Below are positions 43,918-54,133 of a stretch of DNA of 64,000 nucleotides, one piece after another. The notes below the pieces were generated by a model that did not search any database, was not told the DNA's origin, and saw only the letters and a list, made by a program, of their open reading frames with translations. Made by a program: the position numbers and the translations under genes. How positions within the stretch are numbered: the stretch's first letter is position 1; the number at the start of each line of letters is the position of its first letter. The stretch spans positions 372,001 through 436,000 of the forward strand of contig NAJO01000034.1 of assembly GCA_002077065.1 (NCBI GenBank). Reading direction: 5' to 3'. This DNA is from Cryoendolithus antarcticus (Eukaryota > Ascomycota > Dothideomycetes > Cladosporiales > Cladosporiaceae).

Positions 43918-45420
43918 TCACGTGCGATCGATCATCATTCGCTCGGTCCGCCGTGCTCTCTGGTGTTCGCGTGACCACCGCTCTAATTCGATGCATTGTG
44001 AGTCATCCAAGACCTTCCCAACTACAATGTATCCACGTCTCTGCTTGTATGTCGCACCGCCGCGGATCTGGGCGTTCGGTCCCGCCATGTGATTGACTTC
44101 GTTCATAACCACATGATCCGATAGGTCTTGGCCGTCGAGGAAGTATGTTGCACTGTCGCCGCTTGTACCGCTTAGATTGACGACTCGTTCACTGCCGGTT
44201 GCGGTGCCCAGATTCGACAGCTCACGTGCTTTATCGCTCCAGGGCGGCAAGGATGGGGAGTCAGCCGGGTACGAATCTATGTCTACGGGGCTGGTGTGCT
44301 GATGCTGGTCTGATAGAATAGTGCGCGATGCGATGTGCTGTCGGGATGGCGCTTGATCGTGGCTGTCACTGACATCGAAGACAAGAACCTCCGAAGTCGA
44401 AGAGGCTGCACGGCATGGGCCATCGGATGCCATTGAGTCTTCGGCGGAAGCCTGCATGCTGCAAGACGTGCGAACAGGGTCGCTGTGTTGGTCAACAATG
44501 CTGTCGTTTGCCACGCGGGAATGTCTTGAGCCCAGTCGCGGGCTCAAATGCTCTGCGACGCTCATTAACGCTCGACCTTGGCTCTCCCGGATTGCGACGC
44601 CCGACGCTGACCCCGTGTAATCCGCCCCCGAGGAAGAACTACGCCCCGAGCCGTTGTGATCGGATTTTCTGATCTTCTCGAGTAGTCGATGTAGGGCTTG
44701 CTCTCGCCCTTCACCATATCTAGGGGTGACCCAAACATGGAACAAGCCAGCCAGAGAGTACGCTTCATCCTCCTCGAGGGTTGCGTTACGTTGCGCAGCC
44801 CAGGTCAAGCGCTCGGCGACCGTGAAAGATCGCAACGAGCTTCCTTGCAGAGCGTGCGTCGAGATCCCAGTAGCAACGTGGAGCTCGAGCTTTAGCGAGT
44901 CCTTGGAGCCGAGGTATGTGCCCTCTCGGGAGAAGAAGTCGACTGAGCGTGGTGCCAGCAGTTCCTGTAGAGTCCAACGCCTGGTAAACCAGCGGCTGGC
45001 CCGGAACGCTGCTAACCATGGCCGTTGTGGATTATCTGCTGCCTCTACGGCACACTGTACGTCCCAAAGATATACGTAGCACTTCACAGCCCGCTCATAC
45101 CACTGAAACATTGAATTGATAGCTTCACTTAGTTCTGAAGTCCCGCTTTTGTCGATACAACAACTGTCAACCCAGAAATATTGTAGTTCGTCTTTTCCTG
45201 ACTGCTCTCCGCAAAACCGGATCTTCTCCCATTTCTGTTGCGCCGGCTGAGTCGCGAATGCCACGTCTGTGCCATCTGTCAGATCCTTGTACACGACCTC
45301 GTCTCCGTTCGGATCCCATGTATGCGAAAGTATAGCATATGGGTAGCGAGTGATCTCATCTTTCCGAAGCTTTCGAGTCAGCTGATAGTCGAGAGGTCCT
45401 CGACGTTGCAGAAGGCGCAT
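43918..45420 (-). CDS. HET-domain protein with candidate amyloid-type C-terminus
   Basis: A single-exon 500-residue protein; the start is set at MRLLQRRGPLDYQL because HET proteins begin MRLL. HET motifs are YAILSHTW at 28-35, VYKDL, YFWVDSCCIDK, SMFQWYERAVKCYVYLWDV and SRWFTRRWTLQELLAP, then AERLTWAAQRNATLEEDEAYSLAGL. The domain ends near residue 260. A Ser-rich linker of about 170 residues leads to the C-terminal segment AGPNAQIRGGATY (residues 446-458). HET domains are TIR-like and cause cell death in heterokaryon incompatibility. The gene lies tail to tail with the NLR. Confidence 0.9.
   Translation of the reverse strand: MRLLQRRGPLDYQLTRKLRKDEITRYPYAILSHTWDPNGDEVVYKDLTDGTDVAFATQPAQQKWEKIRFCGEQSGKDELQYFWVDSCCIDKSGTSELSEAINSMFQWYERAVKCYVYLWDVQCAVEAADNPQRPWLAAFRASRWFTRRWTLQELLAPRSVDFFSREGTYLGSKDSLKLELHVATGISTHALQGSSLRSFTVAERLTWAAQRNATLEEDEAYSLAGLFHVWVTPRYGEGREQALHRLLEKIRKSDHNGSGRSSSSGADYTGSASGVAIRESQGRALMSVAEHLSPRLGSRHSRVANDSIVDQHSDPVRTSCSMQASAEDSMASDGPCRAASSTSEVLVFDVSDSHDQAPSRQHIASRTILSDQHQHTSPVDIDSYPADSPSLPPWSDKARELSNLGTATGSERVVNLSGTSGDSATYFLDGQDLSDHVVMNEVNHMAGPNAQIRGGATYKQRRGYIVVGKVLDDSQCIELERWSREHQRARRTERMMIDRT
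44047..44085 (-). other. HRAM-like motif in HET protein
   Basis: Residues 446-458 read AGPNAQIRGGATY. HET-s-related amyloid motifs follow roughly A-x-G-N-A-[RK]-[VI]-H-x-G-N-x-Y. Shared positions are A, NA, I/V, G and Y at the same spacing. The His and Asn positions differ. This is a candidate only. Confidence 0.35.
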
Positions 45421-46550
45421 CGAAACGAAGTCGTTGGTGCAGCCTCGGAGCATGTGACCAGCATACTGGCTATTGAACAAGCTAGATCATTGCCGAATAC
45501 GCAATGCGCATGGGTCGTAGTACTCATGAGCAGTGTTGGCCGCGATCAACCCACGGAAGGCTTTCTCACATGCAAGTTGTCCCAGGATTGTACAACATGC
45601 GAGGCATGGGAGTGTGAGCCATCCACTCGAAGCACCGTATGCAGGAATCAGAGACTGGCTAAATCCACCAAAACCTTCTCACGAAGGAGTTGATCGGTTG
45701 GTAGACGGATGGAGTTCGGTGAAGCTGTTGTGCTTCTGTGGCTAGTGTATGCATGTGAACATGAACATGAAGGCATCACTCGGGCTCGGTTCCGGTGACT
45801 CCGAAATTACCTACCATGCCAAGCTATCCTTTGAGGCCGCATTGAGCACTACCGTAACGTAGTATGAGAGGATAACTTCTATGAAAATTGGTCTTCATCA
45901 TCGGTGAGGCCTCCAGGAATACACTGAGCTATCCGTCGACTCAGCAAGCTACATATCATCAGCTTCCACCGGCTCGTCCTCAGCAGTCCTGCCCACCTCC
46001 TCCCACGGCTCCGACGGCTGGACCTTTGGATCGGCTCTTGATCGTAGCTCCATGCAAATTGTTGTCCATGCAGTATTTGACGGATGAGTAGCGGCAAATA
46101 GTCCCCAGACCAGATCTACCTACTAGACATGACATGGTCTGTTTCAATCCCGGGGCTACAAGTAGGCTGTGCCACGTGGAGCGCCTTCTTCGTATAAACA
46201 TTTCCAACGACTTGGACTATTGTGTCCATGCCGGGGAATCTCCTCTGGGGTAGGGTCGGGGTGGTGGTCTTGGAACTGGAGATATCAGTGTGGGGATGGA
46301 CATTGAAGTCCGGCCAAGGCCAAGCGAGCTGATCCAGTCGTGCCAGTCCAGAACCTTGACCTGAGATCACAGCGACTGACAATATGCGTCTATATAGGGT
46401 GTGGCGAGGCTCTCGCATCAGGTCATGGCCTGTTCGAGAAGTTGAAAGTCTCGATCTCGGTGGGAATCTACGTGACCAGTGCAGTTCAGCGACAATTCGC
46501 GACACCAACTACAGCCGAGTCCTCCCTCAGACGACGCAAGATCCTCCATC
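45421..46550. other. Divergent intergenic region, HET / MFS
   Basis: This stretch of about 1.1 kb contains the promoters of the HET gene and of the first catabolic-cluster gene. It includes the element at 46212-46229. No gene is seen. Confidence 0.45.
46212..46229. promoter_or_regulatory. Degenerate cluster palindrome upstream of MFS gene
   Basis: TTGGA-CTATTGTG-TCCAT keeps the GGA-N8-TCC core and 8-nt spacing of the elements in the four divergent promoters downstream. It lies 322 nt before the MFS start. It is the weakest copy. Confidence 0.35.
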
Positions 46551-48436
46551 ATGGCGACCCTTATAGATGAGAAAGCAGGCGTATCAGTGCAGCATCTCGA
46601 AAGCTCCTTGAACGCCGGTCTCTCGCTCGAGGACGCCGCGTTCCTGCACGAGTTCTCTGTCAAGGAGCAGAAGAGGATCTTCCGCAAGGTGGACTGGCAT
46701 GTCGTGCCAATGCTTGCGCTGCTGTATCTCATGGCGAATCTAGATCGGTGTGTGCACTTGAGGCAGTAGAGGGGCAGTGGTCGCGTTTGCTGACAGACTT
46801 GTAGCGCGAATATCGGCAATGCTAAGATTGAGGGTTTGGAGAAAAGTTTGAATATGACTGGGACTGATTATAATGTAGCCAGCATGGCTTTCTTCGTAGG
46901 TCACAGACTCGCGCAAAATGTCGCTATCTGCTAATCGGATAGGTCTCGTACATTCTGTGCGAAGTCCCGAGTAACGCGATCCTGGTTCGCTTCAAGCGGC
47001 CCTCGGTCTGGATGTCCATCATCGTGGTGTCATGGGTAAGCACCTCTCTGCGCGAACCGAATAGCCTCGACCATCGAGAAAGCGACTGACGTGAAATGGT
47101 AGGGTCTCATCATGACGTTCTCCGGGTTTGCATCGAGCTTCGGTGGTCTGGTCGCGGCAAGATTTCTCCTTGGTATACCAGAATCTGGCTTCTTTCCAGG
47201 CGCCATGTACATCTTGAGTCAATGGTACCCGCCACGCCGTACTCAGCTGCGTGTTGCCCTGCTATACGGCGCTGCTGCTCTGTCTGGTGCCTTCTCTGGC
47301 CTACTCGCGGCTGGCATTGCTCGGATGCGCGGGATTGGAGGCTATGCCGGGTGGCAGTGGATCTTCTTGTGAGTATAATCATGTCATATGAGTAGGAACT
47401 ATGCTGACAGTCGTCCAGGCTCGAAGGCGCGATGACAGTGCTCGCTGGAGTCGCCTGCTACTTCATACTGCCAGACACTCCGGACACGTCCAAGTGGCTC
47501 GGCGAACGCGAAAGGCGCTTCCTGAAGCTCACGAATGCCAAGTACCGTGGGAGCAAGGTCCAGCAGCAATCATCGCATGAGGCCGAACTGCCACTAGAGA
47601 AGACGCCGAAAGGCCAATGGCGGACATTCCTCAGCATCATCACGGACTGGCAACTCTACCTCCAGGCGATGATCTTCATGTCGAGCTCGGTCCCAACATA
47701 CGCACTGAAGTTCACGCTTCCGCAGATCATCCTCAATGTACGAGATCCTCTTGCACACTCCAAATCCGAGATGGACGTACTGATGCTACATAGATGGGCT
47801 TTAGCAGTACTACGGCACAACTCTTAACAGCACCGCCATACCTCCTCGGCGCCGTCTCAGCCGTCACTTCCGCAGCGCTCGCCGATCGAATGCAGTGGCG
47901 CTGGCCCTTCATAGTCGGGCCGCAGACTCTACTCCTCATCTCATACTCAGTCCTCTTCGTCTTCAGCGCCAACATCCGGAGTAACGTGGCGCTCTGCTAC
48001 ACCTTCGTCAACATCTCGACTATTGCCTCCTACCCGATTGTGCCGGGCGGCAATACATGGACGATCAACAACCTTGGCACGCCTGCCAAGCGCGCTATGG
48101 GTATTGCTTTCATGATTGCTGTGGGCAGTGAGTCTATTCCCAAGTCCTCGACCATCGCCTGAATGCACTCACTGACACTTCATCCCAGATCTCGGCGGCA
48201 TAGTGGGCAGCTTCATCTTCGTCAACACCGAGAAGCCGCGCTATCAGACTGGTTGGGGCACCTGTCTGGCTTTTGTAGCTACGGGCATCTTGTGCGCCAC
48301 GCTACTAGAGGTGTCGTACTTCACCATCAACAAGCGGAGAGCGCGGTTGACGGAGGATGAGGTGAGGACGAAGTATACGGAGGATCAGCTGGAGAAGATG
48401 GGAGATCGGAGTCCGCTGTTTCGGTATGCTTTGTAG
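46551..48436 (+). CDS. MFS transporter, Dal5/TNA1 (anion:cation symporter) type
   Basis: Seven exons (46551-46747, 46805-46895, 46943-47035, 47103-47368, 47419-47737, 47794-48127, 48189-48436) give 515 residues with about 12 membrane segments. Signatures of the allantoate/nicotinate permease group are RKVDWHVVPMLALLYLMANLDRANIGNAKI, LLGIPESGFFPGAMYILSQWY, and GNTWTINNLGTPAKRAMGIA. The substrate is probably an organic anion taken up with protons at the plasma membrane. It is the outer gene of the putative catabolic cluster and could import the substrate or an intermediate. All introns are 47-67 nt. Confidence 0.88.
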
Positions 48437-48786
48437 TAAGGGGCTCTGGGAAGGTGCTGCAAGTAAATCTGCAGCGGTTGCGTATCATTCGAGCTTTCTC
48501 TCCGCTGGAGCATTGCGCAACGACCACTTCACACGATCTTATCTCCAGCCGACTTTCCAAGGCGTTTACTCTATAAGTCTGAAGGGCTTGATAGGCGGTT
48601 CGCAAAACTTCACAACTCAACCACACTCGAGACTATAGGCCACCCAGATATCGAAGGCTCAATTTCTTCCAATATATCCGACGCCACAGTCAACCCAGGT
48701 CGTAAGCTCTCGCCAATCGCACAGATCTTGCACTTGTCGCCTACCGACATTATCAGCTTGGATGCGTTCGACGGGGTATGGTGTGC
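48437..48786. other. Convergent intergenic region, MFS / ABM
   Basis: This 350-nt stretch holds the two 3' UTRs. No other element is seen. Confidence 0.4.
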
Positions 48787-49460
48787 CTACCGCAACCGTT
48801 CGATCTTCGAGTCTCGCAGGAATGCCTCTTCGTACGCACGCTTTGACTCAAATCGCTGAAATACCACAATGGTCAGATCTTGATCCTCTGGACGGTACTC
48901 CAAGACCCAGAAGCTCGCCACCGCATCTACAAGACTAGCTTTGCCCACACTCTCGGCAACCGTGCGCAGTACTTCGAGTAGTGCAACTCTCCCTGAACTG
49001 CCGCCCGCAGCTCTCATCCTCTCCACCACCACGTAGCCACCGTTCGGCTGGCTTCCGCTTTGGAAGATCACTGGTTCACGGATCAAGAACCCGAAGCCGG
49101 TCGGTTGCAAATACCCCAAATCACTTCCACGGTCAAGTAGACCCTCCGCCCCAACAGCCGATCGAAAAGCCTTGTAAGCATCGCTCGAGCGATGCGTCAC
49201 CGTGCTCGCTTCCAAGTGATCGTACACTTCGAAGCCCTGAACCCAGTGATGAGGGACTTTGTCGTTGTCCGCTGCGCTACGGAACCAGGCGTATGCCCTA
49301 GCATCTGTCTCGGATGATAGAGTGGTTTCTGCGACGTTGGAGAGCAGGCTGAGGAACTTTGAATCGTCAGGACTTTGTGTCCTATGAGCTACGACTAATT
49401 ACTTACTCGATCGCGCTTTTCAGGCGAGCCGACATTGCTCGTCGGGCAGATGATGTACAT
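48787..49460 (-). CDS. ABM-like dimeric alpha/beta-barrel protein
   Basis: Two exons (49460-49407, starting MYIICPTSNVG, and 49356-48787) give 207 residues. The 50-nt intron (GTAAGT...GATTCAAAG, branch CTGAC) joins KRDR to FLSLLSNVAE. The first barrel half shows AYAWFRSA and the segment HHWVQGFEVYDHLEAST. A second half follows with FWVLEYRPEDQDLTIVVFQRFESKRAYEEAF, so it is a two-repeat antibiotic-biosynthesis-monooxygenase (ABM) fold. Such proteins act as cofactor-free oxygenases or small ligand-binding enzymes. The exact reaction is unknown. It shares a divergent promoter region with the CMD-like gene. Confidence 0.75.
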
Positions 49461-49663
49461 CCTGGCAGCGGGGTGCTTGAGACTACAGCGGAAGGGCGTT
49501 ATTCTGCTTTGCGGACACAGTAACAATGGGTCCGATCATCTCGGGCATCATCACGAAATCCTTATCATCCATAGCGTGCCATAAAACGAGTCTCGTATCA
49601 TCCGCGTCGGTTTGGCAGGTCTGGCGGCTACCAGGCATGGATCTTCCAAACTCTACGACCGTG

Positions 49664-49681
49664 CCGGACATCAATGTCCAG
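49664..49681. promoter_or_regulatory. Cluster palindrome, ABM / CMD divergent promoter
   Basis: CCGGA-CATCAATG-TCCAG has a GGACA-N4-TGTCC core. It lies in the 571-nt region between the divergent ABM and CMD start codons (49461-50031). CGGA/TCCG half sites recur nearby at 50006-50020 (TCCGATCGGAAATCCGG). Confidence 0.6.
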
Positions 49682-50031
49682 AAAGCTACCACCTCACCAT
49701 ATCGAGTAATTGACTGCACTAGAACCTCGCAAAGCATGAGTCTATCGCAATTTGAATCATGGTCGCAAGGAAAATGGCAACTTTGCTCCAATGAGATATT
49801 GCAAGCTGCATCTTGCTTGGGTTTCCCGGCACTGCTAGACCTCTCACGACCAATTAGATACAATTCCAATCGGTAATGGATGAACATTTAGAGATCCATA
49901 CCTTATAGATATCATAGCACTGCGTACGTACACTTCAGCATCAACCTACGTCCCGAAGCAGTTGCTTCGAGTAGACGCCATCACTGGACACAATCTGGAG
50001 CACATCCGATCGGAAATCCGGTATAGGCGCA

Positions 50032-50914
50032 ATGTCGACACAATCACCCGAACTCGCCCCTGACTTCTTCGATCAAGTCGAAGATCTGCCAGACAAAGAT
50101 GCCACAGTACGCTGGTACTACTGTGTAATCGTCAATTTGGCAGCTCTGAACTATCCGGAGCTCGTCCCTCAGATATGGAAGCATCTGGCGGAGCACGTTA
50201 TCGCCCCATTGGATCACGACGCACAATTCGCAATTGCGCGGAAGCTGAGAGAGGCTTTAATTAAGAGCTGTGGTATCATGGGCGCGGCCAAGGTCAGTCG
50301 TCCGAGACGCTAACAGTAGGACTGGCTAACATGCTCTATCGCAGACCGGCACTGCAATACGGCTGCTTTGTCAACAGATTCCGAAGGAGTTGAGAGATCC
50401 TGCGACACCCAGGTGAGTAGTTTCTGAGATAGTTCGATGCCAAGAATCGGTCTGATGGTAGTCTCAAGAGCGGACGAGGATCCGATCGTAGCATCGACAC
50501 GAGGCCATGCGTTCCATCGAAGGATCTATGGCAGGAACCAAGAGTTCGACTACAACGCCACTGGCCAAGCAAGTCCCGACTACGCTTGGGTTGTACGAGG
50601 TATGCATTACTACTCGTCCCAGTCAGTCTATCACCGCACAGTCTGACGTCCCTGTAGATCTCATGTACGGCAGGATCTTCTCGTATGATGGCATCTTGAG
50701 CGACCTTGATACTGGCTATGTCATCGTTTCCGCACTCATCGGCATCGATTGTCACATACAGCTTCGCCATCATATGAAGGGCATGCTATACAACGGCGCG
50801 ACTCGAGCTGAGCTGGAGGAACTGTACAAAACGATGCTGAATCTCGCTGAAAGACTGGGAGTCAAGTTCCGCAGTGGATTGCGAGAGATCCCGTCGATAG
50901 AACCGCAAACTTGA
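50032..50914 (+). CDS. Carboxymuconolactone-decarboxylase-like (AhpD-fold) protein
   Basis: Four exons (50032-50292, 50345-50412, 50469-50599, 50658-50914) give 238 residues. The N-terminal half carries a CMD-like helical repeat (YYCVIVNLAALNYPELVPQIWKHL). The second half has the conserved run SPDYAWVVRDLMYGRIFSYDGILSDLDTG and GIDCHIQLRHHMKGMLYNGAT, which in this family lines the active site. Bacterial relatives decarboxylate 4-carboxymuconolactone in the protocatechuate branch of the beta-ketoadipate pathway. Fungal members are often in secondary-metabolism or catabolic clusters. Its 3' end faces the hydrolase gene with 52 nt between stops. Confidence 0.82.
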
Positions 50915-50966
50915 ACCAGGTCTAGTGAACTGATCTCAATGGAGGTCTGCAGAAGTAGCCTCGGAA

Positions 50967-52101
50967 TCACCTCTCGACGTGCCATTCACTGCCGCTCGTC
51001 TGCTCATCACTGATCGCCCAGCGAACGCTCTCAAGCAGACGCTGCATAAAGATATCGGCTGGAGGTAGACCCTCGAGACTCCGGAACGTATGTGGCATCG
51101 CAGGGAAGACATGGACCTTTGTCGGTATCCTGTTCCTTTCACGTCAGTCTTCTAAATTGCGAGACAGTACAAATGACTTACCCGGCATTCTCCAAACTTC
51201 GAGCATAGTACAGCCCTTGATCTCGTAAGGGATCACCTCCTGCCACCAGAAAAGCGGCTCTTGGTACGCCCGTCAGCTCATCGCCACGCCTGAGTCCAGG
51301 GTTTAGCGTTATATCCCTTGGATTCGTTGCCCTCAGCAAGCTTGCGAACCAGTCGAGCTTCATTGTCGACAGACCAACTGCATCGGCACACTGGACCTGA
51401 GAAATCTTATCCCGATCCACAAAGTCTCGATACGGAAACGCATCCGGATGCATCAGCCATGGGATGGTAAGGACTTGGCCATGAATGCGACCTTTTCGAC
51501 TTTCTCTGCCTGAGAGTTCGACTTCGCGCTGCGTGAGTGATGCTGCCAGTCCACTGCCTGCTGATTGACCGCCAACCACTAAACGGTCCAGCCGACACCT
51601 CAGCACAGAAGCGTTGGCATGTATCCACTCGAAAGCATCCCAGACGTCCTCGTGCGGGGTCGGAAAGGAGATCTCGTGGGTGTGTCGGTATTCTGGGTGC
51701 AGGACTACCAGGTTGAGGGATACGGCGATTTGTACGCAGATCAAGGTCTCCGTGTCCAGTGAGCCGTTCAAGAACCCGCCACCATGGAGATGGAGGTACG
51801 CTGGTAGACTGTAGTGCTCGTCCTCAGTGTTCGGATAATATGCGCGTAGTGGGATCGTCTTGCCGTTGCGAGTGACTATCTCATGGTCTGCGGTTGTAAA
51901 CTTGCCGTAAAGATGATTTGAGGTGATCTGGCGATCCGACCACTGTACTCGACCTGCGTTTGCCGCAGCGCGGATGGCACTCAAGGACTTCCAGTCGTCC
52001 GGTGCTATCAACGGCGTTGAAGTTGCATTCGAAAGGTTCGGATGTTGCGACAGGTAGTGTTCCCATTCCGGGTTCGCGGCTGCATATTGCGAAAAGTCCA
52101 T
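50967..52101 (-). CDS. HSL-type alpha/beta hydrolase (esterase)
   Basis: Two exons (52101-51182 and 51129-50967, with a 52-nt intron) give 360 residues. The oxyanion motif HGGG is at 106-109, the nucleophile elbow is GGQSAGSG with Ser180, the likely acid is Asp290 or Asp294 in GGDPLRDQG, and His320 lies in PAMPHTF. No signal peptide is seen, so it is probably cytosolic. Hydrolases of this group cleave small esters and lactones. Next to a Baeyer-Villiger-type monooxygenase it could open the ester or lactone product; that is inference. It shares a 261-nt divergent promoter with the muconate-cyclase-like gene. Confidence 0.85.
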
Positions 52102-52199
52102 CTTCAGCCGTTGGTGCTCTGAACATGAACATCGTTGATGTTTCCGTTCTCTTGGGTACGATTATGCTCGAGCGCTGAGTGACAACCCGCGTTCTGTAG

Positions 52200-52217
52200 C
52201 TGGACAATAATGTCCGG
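52200..52217. promoter_or_regulatory. Cluster palindrome, hydrolase / CMLE-like divergent promoter
   Basis: CTGGA-CAATAATG-TCCGG contains GGACA-N4-TGTCC. It sits about 100 nt from the hydrolase start and 145 nt from the CMLE-like start. Confidence 0.6.
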
Positions 52218-52362
52218 GCAAAATTACGAGACGCTATGCTCTGACATCGACTTATCGCGGATCATTGTGTCAACAGATGTGAGGAGATCATGATGAATTG
52301 GTCTATATTGTTTGGCCTCGTCTGCCACATAGGCAGTCGAGACGTCTACGAGGATTGCAAAG

Positions 52363-53633
52363 ATGAAGTCTGTAATTTTAGCTACCTCGATTGCCGGTCT
52401 TCTGGCAATTGCGCGTGGTGCAACTCATGACCTCCTTGTTGGTACCTTCGTTCAGAAATCGATCTACACCCTTCGTTTCGATGACAAGGCGAACACACTC
52501 AGACTTGTAGGCAATACGAGTGTGCGGGCTCCCAGTTCCTGGATCACGCTCAGTGTAGGTATTGATAAGTTCTCAATTCGGTGCTCATGCTAAACCGCCG
52601 CTCCCAGAAAGACCAGAAGCATCTTTATGGCACCGACTACGAGTACATCGTTGGACAAACCGACCGGACGGATCTTCCAAGATACCTCAGCTTCTCAGTG
52701 CGCAATTCGACGTCCATCGTGCACGAGAAGACCTTGAAGGCATCTCATGTGTGCAACGGATCATCAATTTACATTGCACAGTCGCCATTCCCACCATACA
52801 ACGTCTACGGGGCTGACTTCTGGTCCTATCCGGGGTGCGGAAATGTCATGTCAGTCGATAGCGATGCTGGACTGGATCGAGTCGTGCAGGATTTTCGGTA
52901 CGGCCTTCCTGAGTCTAGCGTACACGGTCTGGATTTTCAGTCGCGTGGGAGGAATCGACGGCTGTACTCAGCCGACACACATGGCAACGCGATCTGGACG
53001 CACGAAATAAATACTGTTCGCGGGACTGTCGTTGTACGCAAGCCGCACATGATCGCTGGTCCAAGCGCAGGTGCGAATCCTCGGCATGTTGTGGCTCATG
53101 CAAGTGGTCGAGCAATATATGCGGTCATGGAAGGATCAAGTGAAGTCGTCAGCTACGCTCTCAATGGCGACGGGGTTCCGTTGCGGGCGAGTGCCACAAT
53201 CTTCTCCATCCTACCGCCAGGTACGAATCTGACGGCTTACTGGGGCGATGCGGCCGCTATCTCGGCTTCTGGCACCGTCCTATGGGCTACGACGCGAGCG
53301 CGCGACCCTGCAGCAAATGGATTTGTGTCTGCGTTTGACCTGGATCCAATGACTGGGGCCATTCTACGGCAGAACTTCTTGGTCGAGACGAGTTCCAGCG
53401 GCGGCGTAGCAAACGCAGTATCGCCAAGTCAGCACGACGGTAGAGTAATGGCAATCACGGACAATGCAAAGGGCTTCGTGGAGATCTGGGAAATGAGCAA
53501 AACCGGCGATAGCGTCAAGGTCGTAGCTCATCTGGACTTGGCGGATACAGGCAACTCGAGGTACAAATCAGGATGCTGTGCAAATGCTGTTTGGTTGCCG
53601 AGCGGCGGGGGACGATGGAGAGGAGACGAGTGA
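52363..53633 (+). CDS. 3-carboxy-cis,cis-muconate-cyclase-like beta-propeller, secreted
   Basis: Two exons (52363-52554 and 52608-53633, with a 53-nt intron) give 405 residues. The N-terminus MKSVILATSIAGLLAIARGA is a signal peptide, which is unusual because known fungal CMLEs are cytosolic. The propeller shows DLLVGTFVQKSIYTLRFD, GNVMSVDSDAGLDRVVQDF, SSVHGLDFQ (His in the CMLE catalytic position), LYSADTHGNAIWTHEI, IYAVMEGSSEVVSYAL and SGGVANAVSPSQHDGRVMAITD. CMLE closes 3-carboxymuconate to a lactone; lactonase activity is another option. The substrate here may be extracellular or vacuolar. Confidence 0.85.
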
Positions 53634-54133
53634 TGTAGAGATGTGCTGTTCAGATGCCTGAGGCACCAGAGCCCGCCAGCGCGTTTCGGCTTCTTTCACT
53701 ACCATACACATCATGTACGCTCCTTCCTTTGGTCTCCCCTTTCCTGTTTACGGTATTCTTGTATACAGGCATCGATGCAGTTAAGGGACTGCTTTGAGTA
53801 CTGTACTCGTGGAGTTAGAGAGCTTCTCGTTACGGCGTACAGCAAGATCAGGACCGTCTGCGCAATGTCGCATCCGCACGCGTCGAGTCGCACAACGGAG
53901 CCTAAGACGAGGCCGATCTTGTTGATATCAACGCAATTCAGCACAGCCATGGGAAGACTCAATACCAGATAGGGCAAAGGGACAACGAGATCATAATGGC
54001 GTCCGTCACAGCGGACATAGCATCGACGAGGAGTCCCTTCTGGTTCGTCTGCAAGTATGATAGGCAGAGGACCACAGCCATGATCGTGGACAGAAAGATG
54101 ATGCACGACGCATACATCGAACAATCTAGACGG
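53634..54133. other. Convergent intergenic region with hydrophobic ORF relics
   Basis: This 500-nt stretch lies between two converging genes. The minus strand has open frames with hydrophobic runs, for example MYASCIIFLSTIMAVVLCL at about 54118-54060. They are broken by stops and resemble fragments of a fungal membrane protein. They are too short and damaged to name. Confidence 0.3.
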
